Below, piece by piece: positions 12,491 to 23,175 of a stretch of DNA of 64,000 bases. Position 1 is the first letter of the stretch, and every line of letters starts with the position of its first letter. The translations under genes were made by a program, and so were the position numbers. The DNA is from Clitopilus passeckerianus (Eukaryota; Basidiomycota; Agaricomycetes; Agaricales; Entolomataceae). The notes below the pieces were generated by a model. That model had not been told where the DNA came from, did not search any database, and saw only the letters and a program-made list of their open reading frames with translations. The stretch is taken from contig CALYLX010000160.1 of the NCBI GenBank assembly GCA_944990035.1, positions 558,001 through 622,000 on the forward strand. The letters run 5' to 3'.

Positions 12491-14266
12491 CCTCTGACTT
12501 CCGCCACCGTGACCATGACCCAACGTCGTAGATTTCTCATTCTCGATTCTGGACTGCCGGGAGAAAAGCAGCATGGCTAGATGACCCTTCTGCTTCACTT
12601 AATAAGAAGAAAAGTCACCTTCCATCCGCCAGCTCGAACGAGATGTTGCAGGCTTCTTGAAGGTTGAAGACCGAAAACGGATTTTGGTTTGTGGCCACAT
12701 TTTCTGAGATCTGGTCTATTCCTGTGCTAAATTCGCTGCCTTTTTATAAGGTCTATCTTGATCCATTGGACATTACTCTCCGAGCTTGACGCTCATCCCG
12801 TCACCGTGGACGGGTGACGACCTCCTGGAAATCCCGACGTACTGCTTGTCCACCAGCTGCACCTCCGTACGCCGTCTTCAAAGGGCGGATGTCAGTTGAA
12901 CGCCGTTCAGCGTAAGAGCATGCCACGTGTATGCAGCATCATTCTAGGTACGAACCACCGTTGTTGAGAAAGTTTAGGGAGCTTATTCGGAATTTTACAG
13001 CCTTTTGTATATCAATTGGCAGAATGCAGGCGGTTGGACAATATGAGTCTTCTCCTAGAGCTACCGCTGCCTCCGCGACACCCCCGTCCCATCTCCTCCT
13101 TCAGGCTGGAATTCTTCTGCGCCGGATGTGTTTCCTCATGGCGCCACTGGCTGACCGCTAATCGTCCCATGCTACCTATGGCGTCAAAGCTCCAACTACG
13201 CTGCTCCAGGTGCAGCAGACCCATCGCATATCCAAAATTAGCACCAAATCGTGATGTTGTTGCTCGCACCGTACGGGAAACCAACCCTCATCTCCATCCT
13301 GGATCTCATCCTCCGGGCGGCAGCTCTCTGCGAGCCCAAGTAGCAGCTTTCTCCCTTCGCCCTTCTACCGATGGACGCAGCTGGGCGCCTTCAAGTGCTT
13401 GGATGTCCATCTTCCATCGGGCGTGCTTGCCTACAATCTGGGCTTGAATTCCGTGGGTCCAATTACCCTACCCCTGGATATACGACTCGTCACCAGGCGT
13501 AGAAGAGCCACCACATCTAAGAGTACCTTCAAACTCTCGTTTGGCGCCGGAGTCGTCACAGTAACCGCCCCCGAGTTCGTGCACATCCTCCAGGGTAGAA
13601 GCTCTCAGCAGGCTCAGGCAGCTTTCCCGTTCGCCCTTCTACCAGTAGACCCAAGACTGAAGATGGGCCCCCATCGTCAGAACTTCGACCACGGGAAAGG
13701 TTTTCCTTCATGAAGGACAAGCTATATGCGTACGTATTTCGGTCTTACGCCCTGTATCGAAGTGCTGATTGTATAATCAACGGACAGTTGCCCACGGACG
13801 ACATATGAACTTCTCGGAATGCGGCAAGTTCCATATTGCTTGTTGACTGCCGTCCAGGCGGTATTCTTGCTCGGCTGATGATGCTCGAGGTTCGTCTTTC
13901 CCGGAATGATGTAGGAGCTGGACCTGATTCTCCGTTTCTTTCAGATCATACGAGAGGGTATTACTATCGTCGCCTCAGGCATCCATTTATCCCTTTCATC
14001 GTATAGCCTTACGTCCTCTCAAACCTGTATCGTATCCCTTACCGTGGCGCACATTCTTTATACTACCCAAAACATGAACAATCTACTATGCTTTCAACCA
14101 AGCCCGATGTTTTATTGATTTAAGCGGCCTTCTTCCACTTTCGTAAAGTTGGTCAAGAGTATCCAGCAAATTTGCCTCACGTAGTTATGGATCCTTGGGT
14201 CGTTAGTGAAGCTGATCAAGAATTCCGATCAAATGTGCAACTTTCTCCCCGCCATCATCCCCACCC
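12491..14266. other. Low-coding DNA, possible gene debris
   Basis: There is no recognisable gene. Open frames at 12931-13713 (+) overlap in different frames and do not join by plausible introns into one product. Their serine-, proline- and arginine-rich translations resemble in style the decayed family DNA seen from 14.8 kb onward, but I could not align them with confidence. Confidence 0.4.
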
Positions 14267-14693
14267 ATGCCAAAACCCCATAAACCCGAACTCTGGAGAT
14301 GTATGATTTGCAAACGCGACATGAGTGTCGAGGACAGGGAACCACATGAGCTAAGCAGATCTCACTCGGCGAAAGAGGCAACGCTGCTGCAAAGCCTAGC
14401 TCACAAGCCTTGGTGGGAACTCCACGAGCGGAACACCCAAGAACGTACACGGCAGCTTCCTCTTCGTGTCGAAAACTTCCAACTAAGTTCATTCGTTCCC
14501 AGGAAAGAAACGTAAACTCTCAACAGAGAAACGTGCAGAGGTGTTGCAGATGATGGGTGTCGGGAACGCAGAGGAGGCGTTGCGAGGTGAAATGGGACAA
14601 CCATCGCACGGATTGGATGGACGCTGGAGGGAGAAGTGGAGCACCGAGAAATTCAGGTATTATGATGAGCATGGTTACTTTTACTACTTCTAA
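14267..14693 (+). CDS. Small U1/matrin-like zinc-finger protein (spliced)
   Basis: Two exons, 14267-14444 and 14503-14693, joined across a 58-nt GT-AG intron (14445-14502) that holds an AACTAAG branch-like site, give 122 residues. The intron is needed: without it the frame stops after 82 codons and the conserved-looking second part is out of frame. The N-terminus has a Cys2-His2 finger (Cys12, Cys15, His27, His33), spacing C-x2-C-x11-H-x5-H, preceded by the Trp typical of U1/matrin-type fingers, which often bind RNA. A basic KKRK cluster falls at the exon junction and could be a nuclear localisation signal. The C-terminus is acidic and aromatic and ends in GYFYYF. Role unknown; RNA or nucleic-acid binding is inference from the finger type. 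An additional upstream exon cannot be excluded. Confidence 0.65.
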
Positions 14694-14769
14694 ACATGAC
14701 CGTATATGTTACTCCTAAATATCTTTGAGCGTACTTCAGTCACGGTAGGGTGAAGCCTAAGGCAGTTTG

Positions 14770-15480
14770 TGCTTAGTCATCTGCTTGCTCTCTCCTCTGA
14801 GCTTCCATCAACCGATGTCGCCTTCATGTTCACTCTTCTGCCATTCCAACCTTTGCTTTGGAAGTCATACTCAGACGGGCGAAACCACTTTATAGCCCAG
14901 GGACAGGGAAGGGAAGGGAAGATATAGCAAAACCGGACAATTCCTGATCCAGACCGTCTGAACACCTGCCGACACAATCCTTCTCGTAGAAGGTGCGTGG
15001 CGGTACTGGATCTAACGTGGATGCATCAGCATCGGTACGTCTTTAAGTTCAGAACTTTTCCGGTCTCGTGTTGACCTGCTTTATAGTGTCATTTACCAAA
15101 ACTGAAGCAACCGTAGCCCGATCATAGGTAGGACTTCCTTTCGTCACGCACTACGACACCGAGCTAACCCTTCTGGTATACAGAGAAACGAGGATATCTG
15201 GAGTACCCAGCGCGCCTCCCTTGATCGCTCTGATGAACGAACAGCATCACCGGACTAGCCAATATCTTGCTTCAGATGCCACCGCTACAGCAGCAGCAGC
15301 AAAGCACTCACTGCCGCCAGCCACTACGGAGACTTGGGGTTTCTACTCATACCTCACGAGCGTAAACGCCAAGAGCTCAGACTCAGCTACGAGGTCCAGG
15401 AGCTACCCTCCAGCATACTTTTCGGCTCCGCTTTCTCCGCAGCCGACGCCTCCTACGAACTCGGATTAGGAACTCTCACT
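14770..15480 (+). repeat. Decayed gene-family module 1, copy a
   Basis: This block shares an ordered series of segments with 16797-17580 and 28312-28860: GTGCTTAGTCATCTGCTTGC, a TTTGCTTTGGA block, a GGATGCAT(C/T)... GGTA(C/T)GTCTT donor-like motif, a second intron-like stretch ending in GGTATA(C)AG, and a coding-looking stretch. The translated theme is LSYE-x-QE followed by SYE(L/V)GLGTL-x-(T/N)N. The motifs flanked by donor- and acceptor-like sites imply descent from a multi-exon gene. Stops and frame changes interrupt every copy. No domain recognised. Confidence 0.6.
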
Positions 15481-16796
15481 AACAACGGGGTGCAATTGTC
15501 TTCGGAGAGTGCAAACCACAGAGCATCAACCGGCCACCGCCCTATGCCTCCGGATTTCCCGCCTCCTACACACTCTCCCCAACGACGGCCTCATTGCGAC
15601 TTCCGTATCCTCCTGCATCTGAAGGTAGACGCGTTAACGCTGAAATGGTCTCCTTTACTTGCGTGCACCACCCTCGGCCAAGTTCATGGCTGTCGTAAGC
15701 CTCCGGAGCTTGGAGCAGCGAGTATCGATCTCCCCAGCTTAGGAGGACGTTAAAGGGACTCGGGATAGGATGCCTTCCGAGTGGATGCGGTCCTGTGGCC
15801 AGACAGCTTGCGACAATTTGGTCAGGTCAGCGGTGGAATTCGTTGTCTCCGACGTTATACTAACTCACGGCTCACAGGTCTGATATTACGGAGTCCAGCT
15901 CACTGCTGCTACTGCACCCTCCGCTTCCTGATATTCCAAAGTCTCAGTAGCAAGCAACAGAAAGTCATCAGAAACCACGAGGTTCAAGCATAGAGCCAAC
16001 TGGGTGCAGCAAGATGAAGGTTCATGTATCTGTGCACCTCACCCCCGTATCATCGCCTCTACTACCACATCAAACCCTTAGACAGGAGCCTGTGGACACT
16101 GAGCTCGCCGTATGCTCGCTCTTTACGCCTCCTATGCCCCAGGAGATTGAGGATACACGTCCCGGAGAGTCATACCATGCGAGCCTCTGCCCAGTGCCTC
16201 CAGCCAAGGCAATATCGCTCTTTCTCGACGGCTCATGCCTTCGATTTGTGACTCTCCCCGAAGACAACCAGCTTTCCAACCAGGTCAACTCCTAGACCGA
16301 ACACCTCCAGGGCGCATGAGCCACGCAACCTCTACTTCAAGAAGTTGGAAGCCTGGATGCTGTGAGCTTTCCCCATGGTTGATCAACGGCAGACGACCGG
16401 AAAGCGACTTCGCGCTCTACACCTGTCGGTAGCGACGCCGCAGCAGTATCCACCAGAAGCACCCGCCCACCCCCTCCTTCCTCCCTTTGACATTTAGCAG
16501 TCGTCGGATGAGGAACCACAAGAGTGAACCAATGACGATGTTTAAGTCCGATAAAGCGGATCTGGCCAATTGGGGAAATTCGGCGCCGGCGATTCCATAA
16601 CCGGTTTCAACAACTTGCTTCGGCCCAGCTGGCTTGAGACACCCGCCATTCCAAACGCTTGACCGCGCCAGAAAAGCTTTTCCAGTCCAGGGAGCAGCTC
16701 TACACGATGCATCGAGTATCATCCAGACTTCTACACTTGGGTCTGTTTGGTATCTTTCCTCCCTCAAAGTTCTTCGCTGACTTCTTCACCAGCTTT
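15481..16796 (+). repeat. Decayed gene-family DNA between modules, partial module 2
   Basis: The segment around 16335-16640 aligns with 18290-18560, 19200-19490 and 29320-29590: an ATGGTTGATCAACGGCAG-like stretch, a CACC/TCC-rich part, then CCGATAAAGC(G/C)GATCTG, CCAATT(G/A) and TTCGGC(G/T)CCGG, and ATAACCGGTTTCAACAA. No continuous reading frame is conserved. The remainder has only unrelated short frames. Confidence 0.5.
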
Positions 16797-17580
16797 GTGC
16801 TTAGTCATCTGCTTGCCCTCTCCCCCTGGCCCTCATGTTGTCCTCGGGGTCACTCGCCTGCGGTCCAATCCTTTGCTTTGGAGCTCGCACTTAGGCGGGA
16901 GAAATTTTCTCTCGCTCGAGACTCACGGAGAGGAAGGAAACCTATCCAAACGGCCCGAACAATCGCTGATATGGACCGCTTGTAGAAGCCCTTGCTGTAC
17001 TGGATCTTGAACGGATGCATTGCCATTGGTACGTCTTCTAGTGCCCAACCCCTCGGTCTCGTATTAACCCACTTCATAGCATTATATACCGCAACTCAAG
17101 CCATCGTTGGCATAGCTCGATGATAGGTAGGAATTCCTGCGTTGCATAATACTGTATAGAGCTAACTAATCTGGTATACAGGTGTTGCAAGGAGGGTAGA
17201 GAACGCCCTAAGCACTTTCCTCAAAGGAACCACCGTTGACGGACGAACAGCTTCCATGGGCAAGCCCACAAGCACCGTTGCACGAACCGAGCCTGTCGCC
17301 AGTTCTCTCCTTCCTCCAACGTCTCCGTCCTCCTCCCACCAATGCCGCCACCCTCTGCGACAACAGCAGCAGCACCCGCCCATCCCAGCGACTACGGATA
17401 CTTGGGTCTCCTATTCATTACTTGCCGCTGGACGGCGCTCGTAGACCTCAACACCTCAAGCTCAGCTACGAGCTCCAGGAACCAGCCTCTAACATGCTAT
17501 TCAACTTCAAGTCCCTAGGGGCTGATAGCTCCTACGAAGTCGGACTCGGAACTCTCGCTACCAACCAGTATAAAGCCATT
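16797..17580 (+). repeat. Decayed gene-family module 1, copy b
   Basis: Second copy of the module at 14770, with the same order of motifs. Its best frame (17236-17628) shows LSYELQEPAS and SYEVGLGTLATN, aligning with LSYEVQELPS and SYELGLGTLTNN in copy a. The copies disagree in frame upstream, and no ATG-initiated spliced model covers the whole block. Confidence 0.6.
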
Positions 17581-18074
17581 GGTGAACGCAACCCACAGCG
17601 TCAGCAGGTCGCTTCTGGCTGCCTCTGAATCTCCCGTCTCCTACCACCGACGTATCATCGCTATCCATCCCTTTTGCATCTGACGATAAACCCCTGGATG
17701 CTAGTCCCACGCCCTGTGCTCGTCTGCATCGGCTTCGCTCGTGTCCATGGGAGCAGAAAACCTCGAAGTCCTGGAGCAGCGACCCCTTGCTCCTCCATTT
17801 CCGGACGGGTCCCCTGGAGCTGCCCGTTCCTGCAAACAGGCGTCGGCTGTCCCTTGTATAGTCTATGGAGAACTGTGGAAGATTTGGGCGATACCAGTCG
17901 CGCCCGGCATAACCCTATTCTTGCTCCTGCTATACCGATGAACCAGGCTGGGCAACTGGATGACGTTCAGGACTCAACTTGCAAAAACGTCGATCAGGTT
18001 GGTGGTGGAACGTATTTCCTCCAACGTTAGACTGACTCTCACGCCCCATAGCTCTAATATGATGGACACTCGTG

Positions 18075-19110
18075 CTGCTGCCGCTTCTCCTTATCCGACC
18101 GCCCTCAAATAGCCTGGTTACGATTCGCTTGAGCTTGGAAACCAGAGCAAATTCGTCCAAGCCGCCGGAACCTCTCGTACCACAGCCCAATTCCTTCACG
18201 TCAAGGAAGAAGCTTCTTGATGCTGCGGGCTTCTCACACACGTTCAAGCTTTCATTGTCGACCATCCCCGGCTTGAATTCCACTAGGTGGTTTATTGATT
18301 GCAAGAGCCTAGGATCCAGCTTCGTGACCGACAACAAACAGCTGTGTAACCGCTGCAGCACCAGAACCTGAACCAACAGCTCGCCTCGCCGTCGCTCTCC
18401 CTACTGGACGCCTAGCAGTCGGTCGTTGTGGGAGGGTCCAGGACCACAGGAAAAACGGCCAAGGTCACTGCCAACTATAAGCAGATTTCAACGCCGATAA
18501 AGCCGATCTGCCCAATTAAGAAATTCGGCTCCGGTAATTCACCATAACCGGTTTCAACAATTGCAATCGCTGTTCAGCATTCCGCTGCCTCGCTCAGTCA
18601 AGAGCTCAAATGTTGTCCAAATTACTGCTGAGAGGTCAAGAACTCGTACAGACTGCCATTCCCTGATCAGAAGCTCTGGTCCATGCGAGTTGATGCTCAT
18701 GCCAGCCTCGTTGGTCCCTTTCGTCCCCGAGACCATTCCAGACGTTCCCTACTCATTCGAGGGACTTTGATGAGTCCATCTGTCACTCTCCTGAGCTTTC
18801 GGATCTGCAGCTCCCCGGTAGCTTCCAGCGCTGAACCCATCCTAGCCAGGTCAACTAAGAAGTCGTCCTGGATGTTGCCGTGGTTATCAGTCATTGCAGG
18901 TATGGAACACTGTCACTCCTTGTTAGTCCTGCGAGCTCAACTATATCTTCTTCAGCAGCGTCTCGAGGCGCTACTCGAAGTGGTGAACAATGTGTATCTG
19001 CTCACCTCGACCTGGCGCCCGACACAAGGCCAAGCTTCGTAGTTGCGAGCCGTACCTACTCTGCTCCGGGAATTAAACACCCACCTGCGGTTCGAAGTTA
19101 ACTAGACGAA
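18075..19110 (+). repeat. Decayed gene-family module 2, copy a
   Basis: Aligns with 19130-20060 and with 29240-30040. Shared segments include CAAGCTTTCAT(T/C)GTCGA, AGCCTAGGATCC, GTGACCGACAACAAAC, CCGATAAAGCCGAT and, near the end, GAAGTCGTCCTGGATGTTGC with a GCAGGTATGGAA motif that could act as an acceptor and donor back to back. The translated theme WFI-x-C(K/R)-SLGS is common to the copies, but each copy is interrupted by stops or frame changes. Confidence 0.6.
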
Positions 19111-19129
19111 GAAATAATGTGGCTCCCAT

Positions 19130-20060
19130 AGCTGCACCGGGCACTTTCAAGTTCCAATACTCTCAAGCTTTCATCGTCGAGCATCCCCTACTTGATTTCC
19201 ACTGGTGGTTTATCGGCTGCAGGAGCCTAGGATCCGGCGTCGTGACCGACAACAAACGGCACTGTAGCTTCTGCAGCATCAGAACCAGAACCAGAACCAA
19301 CGGCTCGCCTCGCCGTCGCTCTCTCTACTGGATACCTAGCAGTAGGAGGGTCCAGGATCTGGTAGAACATCCAATGTCCAATGTGGCCGCCAACCAGCTA
19401 CGGACTTTGGTGCTGATAAAGCCGATTCCCTCAATTAGAAAATTCGGCGCCGGTAATTCTCCATAACCGGTTTCCAACCTGCAGCATACTTTCGCAATCC
19501 AACGTTCTACTCTTTCGTTCACTCAAGAGCTTAGATGTTGGTCGAATCACCATTAAGATGTGAAGAATCCATGCAGACAGCTCTTCCCCGACCAGAAGCT
19601 CCGGTCCATGCGAGCTGACGCTCATACCAGTCTCGTTGGTCCCTTTCGTCCCCGCGACCATTCCAGCTATTCTCCGCTCCTTCGAGAGACTTCGACGAGT
19701 CTATCTGTCACGCTCCTGAGCTTGCGGATCTGCAGCACTTCCCTAGCTTTCATAGCAGATGGCACCCTAGTCCGGTTTAAACAAGAAGTCGTCCTGGATG
19801 TTGCCGTGGTTATTAGTCTTTTCAGGTATGGAACATGGTTATTTTTAATTTTTTGGCAGTTCTTCAAGCTCACTCAGATCTCCTTCAACAGTATCTTAAT
19901 ATCCTACTCGACGTTGCGAACAATGTATAATTGCTCACCTCGACCTGGCGCGCCACAAGGCCAAGCTTCGCAGTTGCGAGCCGCTCCGCCAGTGTCAGCC
20001 TCTGCCCTGCTCCGGGAATTAAACAGCCACCTGCGGTTTGAAGTTACCTGGGCGAAGACA
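19130..20060 (+). repeat. Decayed gene-family module 2, copy b
   Basis: Adjacent, same-orientation copy of 18075-19110, with offset about 0.9-1.05 kb. The most conserved stretch is near 19200-19350. From about 19712 it also belongs to the larger tandem duplication that repeats at 23176. No intact gene is visible. Confidence 0.6.
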
Positions 20061-20089
20061 TAACGTGGCGCCCATAGCTACACCGGGAA

Positions 20090-20800
20090 CTTGTCATGGT
20101 CCACAGTGTTCACCATGTTCCTCTCCACCATCCTTCGCGATACCATTCTGTTACCCCTTGGGACTTTGTCTTCCCTTCCGTCGCGTCCGACTCCCTCTTG
20201 CGCCGGTACCTTCCAGCTGAACCTCAGCCAGAGGTCGTCGCCCTGAATCGTCTGCACAGCCACCGCCCCGGAATACCCAATCATGTCGGCGCAAACCTTA
20301 CCATCAGCCTGTTTGGCTTCTGGGTGCTTCGCACCCAGCCAGCTTACCCGCATCTATTGGTTATAACTTCTCCTCCCCCAACCTCGATGTCGCAACCGCG
20401 AGGCTGCTCGCCGACCTCAACGGGAACCAGCCCACTTGGATGAACGTGGCTGGATTTGTGCGCAGGGATCTTCAAGACCAGATGGGCCTTTGACCATCGC
20501 ACTCACGCTGAGAAGGGGAGATATCCTTAGTGTCAAAGCTAGAATAGGCGTTCAGTTGGCAGCAGCCACTATGCTTCCACAGAGCTATCATCACAGCCAT
20601 ATCACATATTGCAGACTCTCGTCTCAATCATTTTCACCAGAAACCCCTGGTGACTGTTCTTTTCGATCGAAGTTTAGTAACGCATTATGTATCGTTGCTT
20701 ATTCCATTCCTTTTTCTTACGAATCAACGGACATTCGTACCCGTACCGGTTTCACAGATTCTTCGGAACTTACGCCCACTTCGCTCTGATTTTAAGATAA
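20090..20800 (+). repeat. Decayed gene-family module 3, copy a
   Basis: Aligns with 23545-24180 and more loosely with 30050-30560. Shared blocks are CATGGTCCAC near the start, GCGATACCATTC, and GCTAGAATAGGC with a following CAGTTGGCAGCAGC stretch, translated theme ARIG-x-QLAAAT then YHH. A candidate frame ends in different ways in the three copies, and internal stops occur before it. The original protein is not recognised. Confidence 0.55.
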
Positions 20801-21013
20801 TTCCGGAGTAAGAAGGGCCTTAGCCATCTTATCCTGCGGAGGGTAAGAGGGATGTATAGTATTTGAGCCTCGCTAGCGCTACGACAGTCAGAAGGTTAAC
20901 ACCTATATCTCTTCTCCGAAAGTTGGGGGGAAAGGATGAAGAAAAACTGGATCTAATTGTGTGTATTATAAGGTAGTATGAGTACAAACAATTTCTAGCG
21001 AGGTAGAAAGACA

Positions 21014-22361
21014 TTAGGCAGATACGGCAACAGAGTGTCCATCCTGTAAGAAGCTAGTCGAAAAGGTATAATCTGTGTATCCACGCTCAGAGCCTGGCAA
21101 ATCCCCAGGTGTATAAAATGTGCTGCGATCATACTGATTGAGTTCGATGTTCTTCTGCAATCGGTATGGAAGATCTGGCTGCATGGAGGTTAGATCACCA
21201 TCATTCAGCAGGGAGGAAGTAAAGTGCTCACGTTTGCGATGAACGTTCTCCCGAATGCAATCAATTCGCCGTCTTCAGCTGCCTGGATAGCTGTCTCTCG
21301 CGTATACCCACCAGCCGATATGTAAGGTTTGGGAGCCCATATCTTCCGCAGGAAATCGTTTGAGGCGTGTGGTGGAGATTGCTCCTCGCCAGACCCTCCA
21401 AAGCGAGGATCGATAACATGAAGGTAGGCTAGATCTGGTTGGTGATGCTTAAGCTCGGAGGCAAGATACGAAAATTGGGGAAGCGGGTCAGCCATCCCCA
21501 TTCCTATGGCGTAAATAATGAGCATTTTCCCGAAGCACGGTTGGGGTGGGCTTACCACTCGCAGTACTCCAAGGTGACAGCCTGAGCGCAGTTCTTTCAG
21601 GTCCTATGGCTTTTGCGACGGCATCCACAACTCTGAGTGTGAACCGGCTTCTGGCCTCGACGCTTCCGCCATACTCGTCCGTCCTCTGGTTGGTAACATC
21701 TTGGAGGAATTGATCGAGCAACGTTCCGTTCGCTGAATGGATTTCAACACCATCGAAACCTGCTTTCTTGACACCGTTGACTGCGGCTTGAACGTGCAGG
21801 TCAACATATTCGCCAATCTCCTTGATTGTTAGGGGACGAGGGACAGCGTTGGCTATGCCCAGCGCCTTCAAGTCATTCGCAGCAGAGGCGAGTGGAATGG
21901 CTGATGCTCCAACGACCTCGTAAGGTGCATTTGGGTCGGGCGATAGGGAAGCGAGAGCTTTAGGGCTTGCTAGCCGGCCCACAGCGCCGATCTGCAGGAA
22001 GATGTAGGACCCGTTTCTGTGAACGGCATCCACGACCTGCGAGCTCTTCAACGATGGATTGGGGAATATCATTCGAAAAGCCGCGTACCTCTTTCCAGGC
22101 AGTGACCTGTTCCTCACTCCATACGCCCGGTAAATTCGGAAAGCCAGAGGCTTTAGGTGCAATAGCTGCCGCCTCTGAGATAAGAAAGGTGCCAGGTATA
22201 TTGCTTCGCTGAGCATAGTATTCCTTCACAAGATCCTTCACTGGCACAGAGTCTACTACGGTAGTTCGTAGTCGGGTAAGAGGAGCGAGTACGATTCGAT
22301 GCTGTAGATTGAGGTTGCCGAGTTTGAATGGCTGGAAGAGCTTCGGTGTGGCTGAAGGCAT
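21014..22361 (-). CDS. Old Yellow Enzyme-family FMN ene-reductase 1
   Basis: Four exons (22089-22361, 21556-22036, 21232-21503, 21014-21178) with 52-53-nt GT-AG introns encode 396 residues, full length for the NADH:flavin oxidoreductase / OYE family. Family members use NAD(P)H and bound FMN to reduce activated C=C bonds in the cytosol. Visible motifs: APLTRLR at 26-32, GVEIHSANG with His191 and Asn194 (the substrate-binding pair, at the same numbers as in yeast OYE1), LRLSPW with Arg243, GGYTRETA, and the C-terminal FGR-x-FIANPDLPYRL. The family's proton-donating Tyr196 is replaced by Thr here. The ATG at 22361 gives the usual short N-terminus, with no signal peptide. It lies in the first unit of a tandem duplication; its twin is at 24322-25677. 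The preserved frame, lengths and splice sites argue for a functional gene. The natural substrate is unknown. Confidence 0.93.
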
Positions 22362-23175
22362 GTCTAAATGGGCTGAATGCAGTGGGTGTGTTTTTCTGAA
22401 GTTACCTTTGTAAAGTGACGAGCGTTTATATCGGAAGCCCTCTCATAGCGTAGTCGACCACATAACCCGCCGTTGCTTACAGTTCACAGGTTTAGGCGAG
22501 TGTTGGTTGGATGAGCAAGCATCGTTCTCAGCAGGAGACACCTCATCATGTAGAAAAAAGGCGTAATAGAGCGAGCCCAGGACTTTAATAATGAGGTTGC
22601 CTCTGAGGTTGGTAAGACGGCCCGACGATAGGTCAAAGTTGGAGCTCTAGAGAGGCGGACCACTTGAAGCCAGTCGATAGCTGACTAGAAGCTGACCAAA
22701 AGTGTCAGCGTCACCACATAAGCGGATTCGTTGGGGGCTAATTGGGGGCATTGAGCAACACCGGTAAACAAGTGGTCCCACACCGAAAGGGTGCTTCCAA
22801 GTTCTGGCCCACATTGATATAACCATTTGGCGAAACTGATTACAGTGCCACATATTGAATGTATACAGTAAGATCAGATAAAGAGAGAGATAATGCGATA
22901 TGTGAAAAGAATGAAGTTAGGTCAAGGTAAGGCCAATTTTCCTAACTAGAACGTATGGACTCTTGTTCAGACTTCAAGTGATGAATTTTACTCAAGATAA
23001 GTATGCAGATTGCATCGTTTTTCAAAGGGCTACATGCAGCCTCAGTACGGCGCCCTGCTTCCCATCTGAGGAGGGCAACCCAATCGCCGAAGCTCGGAAA
23101 GTGTGCTAACTCGTGTGCCGAGAACTTGTCATGTCGCGTGTTGCGTCAGTGCCGGTTCGTCGTATAGTGGCTTCC

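Larger units (their letters stand above)
19712..23175. repeat. Tandem segmental duplication, unit 1 (with OYE gene 1)
   Basis: Starts at CTCCTGAGCTTGCGGATCTG and recurs from about 23176, where CTCCTGAGCTTGCGAATCTG begins the second unit. Aligned parts are the decayed module DNA (20090-20800 versus 23545-24180), the whole OYE gene and its 5' flank (22450-22630 versus 25790-25960), and the far end, GTGCTAACTCGTGTGC near 23101 versus GCGTTAACTCGTGTGC near 26399. Non-coding parts have diverged much more than the exons. Confidence 0.85.

Noticed and set aside
14770..20060. LTR retrotransposon or DNA transposon
   Set aside because: No reverse transcriptase, integrase or transposase motif and no terminal repeats or target duplications could be seen. 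A decayed gene family fits the intron-like motifs better, though a non-autonomous element is not excluded.
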